From positions 1 through 7,313 of the forward strand of contig JBCCZC010000291.1 of assembly GCA_039188505.1 (NCBI GenBank): a DNA stretch of 7,313 nt. The letters run 5' to 3'. The position numbers and the translations under genes were made by a program. The notes beneath the pieces are model-generated. The model saw only the letters and a list, made by a program, of their open reading frames with translations, had not been told where the DNA came from and did no database searches. Within the stretch, counting starts at the first letter, position 1; each line of letters begins with the position of its first letter. Below are positions 1-5,571 of this stretch, in pieces. Source of the stretch: JBCCZC01 sp039188505. Its GTDB lineage: Bacteria; Pseudomonadota; Gammaproteobacteria; Xanthomonadales; SZUA-38.

Positions 1-924
1 ACCGCCACCACCGCCGCCGCTGCCGCCACCGTCGTCACCGCCGGAGCCCCCACCGGAGTCACCGCCGCTGCCGCCCCCGAGTGGACCGGTCACGCCTTCG
101 ACCCACGATCGGAAGCTGGCCGTACGCGTGTAGACACCATACTTGTCGGGCTGGGCGCAGCCCTCGCCCCAGCTGGTGATGCCCACGCTGTACTCGATGC
201 CGTTGGCTTCGACCCACAGCGGACCACCGCTGTCGCCCTGGCAGGAGTCCTTGCCGCCGGCGCGGAGCCCCGCGCAGATCATCGACTGGAAGACGTCGCC
301 GCCGTAGGAAGCCGGCGCGTTGCAGGTCGCGTTCGAGACGACCGGCAGCGACACCTCATGCAGCACGTTGGGGCTGTTGCCACCCTCCGAGAGCGTGCCC
401 CAGCCCGATGCCGTCGCGGGCTGGTTGGGCGCCGCGGCGCCGCCCATGACCGCCGAGGTGGCCAGCGTCACCGGCGCGATCTCACCGGGCACGGACGAGG
501 ACAGTCGCAGCAGCGCGATATCGTTGCGCAGCGTGTTGTCGTTGTAGTTCGGGTGCATGACGATCTGGGCGACATCGCGACGGAAGCCCTGTGATTCCCG
601 CCGCAGGTCGTTCCCCCCGACCCAGACCGAGAACGCGGATCCTCCGGCGCTTTCACCGATCACGCAATGCGCCGCGGTCAGCACCCAGTCCGGTGCGATC
701 AGTGCCCCGCCGCAGAAGTGTTCGCCGAAGTACTGGAGCGATGTGATCCACCGCTGCTGACCGAGGGACGCGGGACCACCACCCACGATCTTCGGTCCGA
801 CTTCGCCGATGACGCTTTCCATCGGCAGCGTCCGGGTCTTGGAAAGGGCGTTACTGCCGGCAGCGGCGGTCGCGGAAAGCGACAGTCCAATGACCAGCGA
901 AAGGGATCTTAGGGAAGCATTCAT
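1..924 (-). CDS. Exported trypsin-like serine protease (S1 family zymogen), 3' end beyond window
   Basis: This is a secreted endopeptidase of the chymotrypsin/trypsin S1 family; 308 residues are visible and the frame is open at the left edge. I translated it by hand. Residues about 1-22 look like a Sec signal peptide. A short propeptide ends at K45, followed by the mature N-terminus IVGG (46-49), so cleavage after Lys would activate it and self-activation is possible. The triad is complete: H86 in TAAHC, D135 in NDIALL and S232 in GDSGGP. D226, six residues before the serine, matches chymotrypsin D189 and predicts cleavage after Arg/Lys. Six cysteines (71, 87, 201, 217, 228, 256) fit the three canonical disulfides. 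From residue 283 it runs into a Gly/Ser/Asp-rich repeat. In-frame ATGs also exist at 933 and 957; 924 was chosen because AGGAG lies 9 bases upstream. A possible RstA-type site precedes the gene. Confidence 0.95.
   Translation of the reverse strand, partial: MNASLRSLSLVIGLSLSATAAAGSNALSKTRTLPMESVIGEVGPKIVGGGPASLGQQRWITSLQYFGEHFCGGALIAPDWVLTAAHCVIGESAGGSAFSVWVGGNDLRRESQGFRRDVAQIVMHPNYNDNTLRNDIALLRLSSSVPGEIAPVTLATSAVMGGAAAPNQPATASGWGTLSEGGNSPNVLHEVSLPVVSNATCNAPASYGGDVFQSMICAGLRAGGKDSCQGDSGGPLWVEANGIEYSVGITSWGEGCAQPDKYGVYTRTASFRSWVEGVTGPLGGGSGGDSGGGSGGDDGGGSGGGGGG
7..78 (-). repeat. Three tandem 24-bp units encoding an 8-residue Gly/Ser/Asp linker repeat
   Basis: Inside the protease gene, residues 283-306 form three eight-residue units, GGGSGGDS, GGGSGGDD and GGGSGGGG, coded by bases 78-55, 54-31 and 30-7. 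Two more Gly codons follow up to the window edge, so the repeat may continue. Codons vary between units (GGC, GGT, GGG; AGC, TCC), which argues for an older or selected repeat rather than a recent slippage copy. It looks like a flexible linker between the protease domain and a C-terminal sorting or anchoring segment outside the window. Confidence 0.8.
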
Positions 925-933
925 CCTACGCAT

Positions 934-938
934 CTCCT
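934..938 (-). promoter_or_regulatory. Ribosome binding site of the serine protease gene
   Basis: The minus strand reads AGGAG, ending 9 bases before the ATG at 924. The same AGGAG abuts the in-frame ATG at 933 with no spacer, which makes 933 a poor start on spacing, although it would add two arginines to the signal peptide n-region. The ATG at 957 has a weaker GGAAG 6 bases upstream (964-968) and would add acidic residues ahead of the signal peptide. On balance 924 is preferred. Confidence 0.6.
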
Positions 939-1004
939 GGGCCTGCGGGACCTCCATGGCCCGCTTCCAACGGCTCAGGTTTATTCAAGCGCAGAGGCTC
1001 GACC

Positions 1005-1037
1005 TACGTTAGTACGGCTGTACTGGAGTTTTGTCGC
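1005..1037 (-). promoter_or_regulatory. Possible activator-dependent promoter of the protease gene
   Basis: On the minus strand GCGACA (1037-1032) could serve as a -35 element; it matches four of six bases of TTGACA. It is followed after 17 bases by TACTAA (1014-1009), a poor -10 matching three of six. Weak core elements directly downstream of paired TACA half-sites would suit a promoter needing a response-regulator activator. The transcript would start near position 1002 and carry a leader of roughly 80 bases before the ATG at 924. The evidence is modest; another AT-rich stretch at 978-985 is an alternative -10. Confidence 0.3.
1011..1024. repeat. Short perfect inverted repeat in the protease upstream region
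   Basis: AGTAC (1011-1015) and GTACT (1020-1024) form perfect 5-base arms around a 4-base centre (GGCT on the plus strand). It lies between the TACA repeats and the protease ATG, overlapping the possible promoter, so it could be an operator for a dimeric regulator. No T-tract follows on either strand, so it is not an intrinsic terminator. It is short enough to have arisen by chance. Confidence 0.3.
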
Positions 1038-1055
1038 CGTCTGTAGCGGTTTGTA
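1032..1055 (-). promoter_or_regulatory. RstA-box-like direct repeat upstream of the protease gene
   Basis: The minus strand carries TACA (1055-1052), six bases, TACA (1045-1042), six bases, then GACA (1035-1032): three half-sites at exactly one helical turn. The E. coli RstA box, TACATNTNGTTACA, has the same TACA-N6-TACA layout. The element starts just past the kinase stop codon and lies about 110 bases upstream of the protease ATG. A second copy of the pattern precedes the response-regulator gene. Binding by the neighbouring regulator is an inference. Confidence 0.5.
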
Positions 1056-2366
1056 TCAGGCCCGGGAGAGCGGCCAGCGCAAGATGAACAGAGCGCCGCC
1101 CTCGGGGCTGTCCGCGCAGGTCACCTCGCCGCCGTGCTGCAGGGCAATGGCGGAGACGATCGCAAGGCCGAGGCCCGACCCGCCGGTTTCGCGGGCGCGG
1201 CTCGCATCGAGCCGGGTGAAGGGCTCGAAGACCCGCTCGCGCTTACCGGGCGCCACGCCGGGGCCGTCGTCGTGCACGGCCAGGGAGACGTCCCTGTCGT
1301 CGGCGGTCACCGCCACCAGGACGCGTTGCTCGGCGAAGCGACCCGCATTCCGTACGATGTTGATGAGCGCACGCTCGAGCATACGGGCGTCCGCCTCGAC
1401 CTCGGGACAGTCGCCCGAGAGCTCGAAGGAGATGGCGGGGTGCTCCTGGCGCACCTTCTCGAGCGTCCGACCGACCAGCGACTCGAGGTCGATCGGCGCG
1501 ATGTCGGGTCGGTAGCCGCCGTGGCGAATCCGGGAGTAGCCGAGCACTTCCGTCATCAGCTCCTCGAGTTCATCGACGGCCTGGTCGATGCGTCCAGACA
1601 GATCGCTACGGACCTGCTCGTTGTCGACGTCGGCCAGCATGTCGTGGGCAAAGCGGATCCGCCCGATCGGCCCCCGGAATTCGTGGGCGACCGCATGGAG
1701 CAGATCGCGCTGGGTCCCGATGCTGTCGTGGAGGCCGGCAACCGCCTCCTGGACCGACTCGTTGAGCGCATTGAGGCGCTGCTCGATGCGGCCGACGGCG
1801 TCATGGTCCTTGATTGGGATGGGCTCGATCGGCTGCTGCGCCGCGATCCGGTCGGTGGCGTCCGCGAGCCGTCGCAGACGTCGATCCATGGGCCGCAGGG
1901 TCCAGTAAAGCAGCCCGTAGCTGAGCCCCATGGCAAGGAGAACGAACCCCCAGTAGTGCCAGTTCAGGCCCGCAGATTCGAAGAAGATGATGTCGTTGCG
2001 CAGCAGCGTGCGGCCGTCATCGAGGAGAAACGCGACGAACGCCTCGTAGCCGTCCGAGAGGAGCCCGTTCTCGCCCTCGGACTGGACCCGAGCGTACAGC
2101 TCGTCCCACGCCGGGCGCGAGTCGCGGATGATCATGAGGAGCTGGTCGGTCGTGTCGTTGTAGTCCTGGACCGCACCGTCCCACGCGGCCGGGTCGAGCC
2201 CGTTGAAGCGGTCGCGCAGCGCCTCCCCGCGGACCACCAGCTCACGTTCGAGTTCGGCCGCCTGCATGTCGTAGCGGATCTCGATCCACACATACTCGAA
2301 CAGCACCCACATGACGACCATCGGCACGACCGTCGCCAGGAAGATGCGCAGCAGGAACGGCTTCAT
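1056..2366 (-). CDS. rstB: RstB-like membrane sensor histidine kinase
   Basis: This 436-residue sensor kinase of the OmpR/EnvZ class should phosphorylate the response regulator encoded just upstream. It has a first membrane helix (about 7-28), a periplasmic sensing region of about 105 residues, a second helix (about 138-157) and a HAMP-like linker (about 158-212). The dimerisation/phosphoacceptor helix carries H228 in HEFRGP. The catalytic domain has an N-box (N336, N340), a DDGPG motif (366-370), the F-box stretch RVFEPF and a GGSGLGLAI G2 box (395-403). Size, short periplasmic loop and helix layout resemble E. coli RstB. Its ATG overlaps the regulator stop as ATGA, implying coupled translation. 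Unusually, H+4 in the H-box is Gly instead of the common Thr or Asn. The kinase class is certain; the RstB assignment is by remembered similarity and is less sure. Confidence 0.93.
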   Translation of the reverse strand: MKPFLLRIFLATVVPMVVMWVLFEYVWIEIRYDMQAAELERELVVRGEALRDRFNGLDPAAWDGAVQDYNDTTDQLLMIIRDSRPAWDELYARVQSEGENGLLSDGYEAFVAFLLDDGRTLLRNDIIFFESAGLNWHYWGFVLLAMGLSYGLLYWTLRPMDRRLRRLADATDRIAAQQPIEPIPIKDHDAVGRIEQRLNALNESVQEAVAGLHDSIGTQRDLLHAVAHEFRGPIGRIRFAHDMLADVDNEQVRSDLSGRIDQAVDELEELMTEVLGYSRIRHGGYRPDIAPIDLESLVGRTLEKVRQEHPAISFELSGDCPEVEADARMLERALINIVRNAGRFAEQRVLVAVTADDRDVSLAVHDDGPGVAPGKRERVFEPFTRLDASRARETGGSGLGLAIVSAIALQHGGEVTCADSPEGGALFILRWPLSRA

Positions 2367-3079
2367 CGGTCAGCCAGCAGGTAGCCGCGCCCGCGGACCG
2401 TCTTGATCATCTCAGGACATCGCGAGTCGTCGCCCAGCTTGCGGCGGAGGCGGGACACGCGGAGGTCGATCGTGCGATCCAGCCCGTCGAAGGGTGTCCG
2501 AAGCACCTCCTCGTGCAGCGCGTCCCGGCTGACGACGTGCCCCCGGTTCATCGCCAGCATCCAGAGCAGCTCGAACTCCGAGGCCGTCAGATCGACTCCA
2601 TGACCGTTAACGCGCACCTCGCGCGCATTCCGATCGATCGCCACCTGGCCGGCAATGATGCTGCGCTGCTCCTCGGTCTCTGTCGCGTCCTGCTCCGAGC
2701 GCCGCAGCAGCGCCCTGATCCGTGCGAGCAGCACACGGGGCTTCACCGGTTTGCCGAGGTAGTCATCGGCGCCCAGCTCGAGGCCCGCCACCTCGTCGAT
2801 GTCGTCGGAGAGCGCCGTCAGCATGAGGATCGGGCCCGTATAGTACTGCCGCACAGCCCGGCAGACCTGCAGCCCATCGGCGCCAGGCAGCATGATATCC
2901 AGCACGACCAGCCGCGGCGGCCGGTCGTGGATCTCCTGGATCGCGTCGGTTCCGGTCCCGACGACCCGGGTCTCGAATCCGTTGTCTTCGAGAAACTGAC
3001 TCACAAGCGCGACGAGCTGCTCGTCGTCATCCACGAGCAGGATCGAATCGCGACCCGCTGTCCCGGCAGTACCCTCCAT
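2363..3079 (-). CDS. rstA: RstA-like OmpR-family response regulator
   Basis: This 238-residue DNA-binding response regulator is the likely partner of the adjacent kinase. The receiver domain (about 12-125) has the acidic cluster DDD (17-19), phosphoacceptor D61 in LDIMLPG, T88 and K110. A winged-helix effector domain (about 140-236) contains TASEFELLW, a DGLDRTIDLRVSRLRRKL recognition region and the closing TVRGRGYLL wing. Segments such as LDIMLPG, VLLAR and EFELLW match remembered E. coli RstA, which is 239 residues long. The frame stays open up to an ATG at 3178 inside the preceding gene. I chose 3079 because it gives family length, starts just before the receiver fold, and leaves the TACA repeats at 3135-3148 upstream as a possible autoregulatory site. 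No strong ribosome site precedes 3079. Confidence 0.93.
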   Translation of the reverse strand: MEGTAGTAGRDSILLVDDDEQLVALVSQFLEDNGFETRVVGTGTDAIQEIHDRPPRLVVLDIMLPGADGLQVCRAVRQYYTGPILMLTALSDDIDEVAGLELGADDYLGKPVKPRVLLARIRALLRRSEQDATETEEQRSIIAGQVAIDRNAREVRVNGHGVDLTASEFELLWMLAMNRGHVVSRDALHEEVLRTPFDGLDRTIDLRVSRLRRKLGDDSRCPEMIKTVRGRGYLLADR

Positions 3080-3134
3080 GGTCCAAGTGTGCCCAGTTGG
3101 CCGTGTCGATGCCAACGTCGAAGCGTTGCGATTT

Positions 3135-3148
3135 TGTATCGGTCTGTA
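3135..3148 (-). promoter_or_regulatory. RstA-box-like direct repeat upstream of the response regulator gene
   Basis: The minus strand reads TACA (3148-3145), GACCGA, TACA (3138-3135). This is the TACA-N6-TACA half-site layout of the E. coli RstA box. It sits in the 73-base gap between the VWA gene stop (3153) and the regulator ATG (3079). On the plus strand the segment 3132-3148 aligns with 1029-1045 at 14 of 17 positions, including TTTTGT and GTCTGTA. Autoregulation of the two-component operon is the natural reading. I saw no good -10 downstream. Confidence 0.5.
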
Positions 3149-3152
3149 CGCC

Positions 3153-4475
3153 TCAGGCATCGAGCACGACCCGTTCACCGAACGGCATCGGGACGTCGGC
3201 CGATGACCGAGGCACGACCCAATGGACCGGGAACCGTGGCCGAGATCCCGTGGGCCCGAGGAGGTCGGTCAGGACGACTGCGAGATCGCACCGACGGCGC
3301 ATCGCCTCCTCGAGCAGCGGCTCGAAGTCGGTGCCGCCACCACCCTCGAGCGGGGGCAACCCGAGCGTGCCCGGCTGGAACTCCTCGACGTGCCGCACGG
3401 CGTCATCGCCCGCGATGAAAACCACGATCGCTCCCGCGCGACGCGAGATCGCGTTCAGCTCGGCGGCAAGCCGGCCGAGGAGGGCGTCGTCGATCGATCC
3501 GGAGATATCGAGAACGACGGCCAGCCTCGGCACGGCGCGCTGGGACACGACCCCGGGTTGCCAGGGCATCCGGCGTCCGCCCGGCGAACGTCCGCGATTC
3601 GCAAGCCAGGACCGCGCAGGCCGCGACCAGGACAGCTCGGGCTCCTGCGTGAGCCCACGCATGAGGCGCACGCGCAGCTGGTGCTCCCAGGGAACGCGAG
3701 ACGCCGGGACGTCGGCCCCGAGGCTTCGCAGGAGCGAGAATGCGCCGTCCTCGGCATGCCCGCGGACGAGCCGTTCTTCCCATTCCCGCGTCGCCTCGGC
3801 GGCGGCCTCGGCCGGCTCGTCCTCGCCACCGACGAGGTCGCGTAGGGTCGATGCCGCAAGCGACCGCACGGCCGCGGCCCGGGGGCCGTCGCGGGGGGGA
3901 CCGCCGGCAGTGGATCCACCGTCGCGCCGGCCGGATCCATCGCCGTCACCCTCGTCTTCGCTGCCACTCACGGGCCGCATGGGCCGCTGACGATCGTCGA
4001 TCGCGCGATAGAGGCGCTCGACGTCCCATGCGAGCAGGGATTTCTCGACCGGCTCGCGGACCTTCAAGGCCCGGTCGAGAACGGCATCCAGGGTGACGGC
4101 ACGGGCCGGGAGGGAAAGCCACGTCAGGTGGGCCAGGGTCGCGTTGACGATGGCGTCGGCGCAGGCATTGAAGAGTTGCTCGTCGACCTCGCCGACGCGA
4201 TCGCGGACCGCGTGCATCCGGGCGACGTGACGGAAGGCGACGTGCAGCACTTCATGGGCGACCCAGCCCGCCTGGGTCGGAAGATCGAGCCCCTCGAAAC
4301 CGGGTGCGTACAGCAGCGCCTGGCCGTCGGTGGCGATGGCGCCGGGGATGTCGCCAGCGGCGACGTCGCGATGCGCCATCCAGAGCGCCATCCCGCCCGT
4401 GGCCGGCGCGTGCTCGACGAGCCGCTGGATGGCCCGGGTTCCGCGATGGGCGCTGGCCGCCTCAGTCCAGCCCAT
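3153..4475 (-). CDS. HExxH metallopeptidase-like / VWA domain protein, MoxR partner (DUF2201 type)
   Basis: This 440-residue protein has no signal peptide or membrane helix, so it is probably cytoplasmic. The N-terminal part (about 10-150) resembles the putative metallopeptidase domain of the DUF2201 family. It contains HEVLH (74-78), a zinc-binding HExxH signature, and a later NACADAIVN stretch (103-111) that may supply a further ligand. A low-complexity Asp/Gly/Ser/Arg linker (about 161-200) leads to a C-terminal VWA domain (about 315-440). Its MIDAS motif is intact: DISGS (323-327), T382 and D404. Such proteins are typically encoded beside MoxR AAA+ ATPases and are thought to work with them. 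Its ATG lies 14 bases inside the ATPase gene and no ribosome site is visible, so translation is probably coupled. The substrate is unknown and peptidase activity is inferred from the motif alone. Confidence 0.88.
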   Translation of the reverse strand: MGWTEAASAHRGTRAIQRLVEHAPATGGMALWMAHRDVAAGDIPGAIATDGQALLYAPGFEGLDLPTQAGWVAHEVLHVAFRHVARMHAVRDRVGEVDEQLFNACADAIVNATLAHLTWLSLPARAVTLDAVLDRALKVREPVEKSLLAWDVERLYRAIDDRQRPMRPVSGSEDEGDGDGSGRRDGGSTAGGPPRDGPRAAAVRSLAASTLRDLVGGEDEPAEAAAEATREWEERLVRGHAEDGAFSLLRSLGADVPASRVPWEHQLRVRLMRGLTQEPELSWSRPARSWLANRGRSPGGRRMPWQPGVVSQRAVPRLAVVLDISGSIDDALLGRLAAELNAISRRAGAIVVFIAGDDAVRHVEEFQPGTLGLPPLEGGGGTDFEPLLEEAMRRRCDLAVVLTDLLGPTGSRPRFPVHWVVPRSSADVPMPFGERVVLDA

Positions 4476-5571
4476 CGGCTTCGCGGCCGTCCAGGTATTC
4501 CTGGTAGGCCGGACTTGCGAGGATCTCGTTCTCGAGGCCGGACTCCATGCCTCGACGCAGGAGCAGCTCCATGGTCAGCGTTTGCGCTTCCCGCGCAGGG
4601 AGCGGCGTCTCGCCGCGGAGATCCTCATACTGGCCGACGATCTCCAGCGCCCGGTTCATGGTCCCGGCGTCACCCACCGCGGCGATGAGGCCGTAGATCA
4701 TCCCGTAGAGGCCATCGAGGGTCCGCGGCAGCAGCGCCGCGGTCTCGGCGCCGGGTGCTGCAGTGATCAGCTGCTCGACATCCACCCCCGCCTGGATCTC
4801 GCGCAGCACGCCGAAGAACTCGGCCGCGTTGGCCGCGCCGATGCGGCCCTGCACGAACAGCCGCCGCAGCTCCTCCGACACGTCGGCCCGCAGGACGTTG
4901 GACACGTCCTCCCAGCCGCGGGGGCTCGCACCCACGAGATGGTCTGCCGCCAGCTGGCTGGCGGTGTCGTCGAGGCGATCGGGGCGCACGCGCAGGTAGG
5001 CCATCACCTCCGGGGCCAAGCCGTGCTCGAGGGCGTAATCCAGGAAGGCCTCCAGCGCTGTCTGCACGTTGAAATGGAACAGGCGATCGGCGAGAGCGGT
5101 CCCCATGTCGTGACTGACCGCGCCGACGAACGGTGGGTTGCCCGCCGCGACGACCTGCCAGCCGTCCGGTAGCCGGTAGGCCCCGACCTTGCGATCGAGG
5201 ATCAGCGAGTAGGCCGACACCTGCAGGCGCTGATCGGCGGCCGTCAGCTCATCGAGAAAGAGAATGCCGGCCGGCACGTCGGCGGTCGGCAGGAACTCGG
5301 GCGGAAACCAGACGGTCTGTGACGTCGCGTCGTCCGCGAAGATCGCACCGCGGAGATCGACCGGCTCGATCGTCGTCAGCCGCAGATCGATCAACGGCAC
5401 GCCGTAGTGCGCGGCAACCTGCCGGACGATCGACGACTTGCCCACACCGCGCGTGCCCCAGAGCATCGTCGCGCGCTGGCGCAGCACCGGGTCGGCGAAC
5501 TGGGCGAGGAGCGCGGCCTTCGCCGCCGCGATCGAAACCGGCGGCACGTTCATCGGGTTGGCGTAGCTCAT
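4462..5571 (-). CDS. MoxR-family AAA+ ATPase
   Basis: This 369-residue ATPase of the MoxR/AAA_5 group probably acts as a chaperone-like remodeller of a partner complex. The Walker A motif is GTRGVGKS (39-46) and Walker B is ILFLDE (103-108). Sensor 1 is at N145 in AAGNP, a likely arginine finger is R163 in ADRLFHF, and sensor 2 is R218 in SPRGWE. The helical C-terminal region has no recognisable extra domain. The start is the first ATG, which overlaps the stop of the preceding membrane-protein gene as ATGA; M7 is an alternative. Pairing with the downstream VWA/metallopeptidase gene is the classic MoxR arrangement, in which the ATPase is thought to act on metal-dependent VWA partners. The family is clear; the subfamily and the client are not. 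Confidence 0.93.
   Translation of the reverse strand: MSYANPMNVPPVSIAAAKAALLAQFADPVLRQRATMLWGTRGVGKSSIVRQVAAHYGVPLIDLRLTTIEPVDLRGAIFADDATSQTVWFPPEFLPTADVPAGILFLDELTAADQRLQVSAYSLILDRKVGAYRLPDGWQVVAAGNPPFVGAVSHDMGTALADRLFHFNVQTALEAFLDYALEHGLAPEVMAYLRVRPDRLDDTASQLAADHLVGASPRGWEDVSNVLRADVSEELRRLFVQGRIGAANAAEFFGVLREIQAGVDVEQLITAAPGAETAALLPRTLDGLYGMIYGLIAAVGDAGTMNRALEIVGQYEDLRGETPLPAREAQTLTMELLLRRGMESGLENEILASPAYQEYLDGREADGLD

Noticed and set aside
1..78. Simple GCC/ACC-rich repeat as a possible non-coding microsatellite or CRISPR-like element
   Set aside because: It is in frame with the protease and encodes a regular Gly/Ser/Asp linker. It has no spacers or palindromic repeats, so it is coding repeat.
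320..912. Several short open frames over the protease region
   Set aside because: The minus-strand frame through the whole region encodes an S1 protease with complete triad and disulfides. The short frames are shadows of it.
942..962. GGGCC/GGTCCC-type partial hairpin upstream of the protease as an intrinsic terminator of the kinase gene
   Set aside because: The stem is interrupted by a bulge and no run of T follows on the minus strand, so it does not meet terminator criteria.
1134..2384. Long plus-strand open frame (416 codons) opposite the histidine kinase gene
   Set aside because: It mirrors a kinase with every family motif, has a composition rich in Arg, Asp and Val typical of the antisense frame in GC-rich DNA, and shows no domain. 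It is a shadow.
2513..3418. Plus-strand open frame (301 codons) across the regulator gene, the gap and the VWA gene end
   Set aside because: It crosses two well-supported genes and the regulatory gap, and its sequence is basic and low in hydrophobic residues. There is no ribosome site or domain support.
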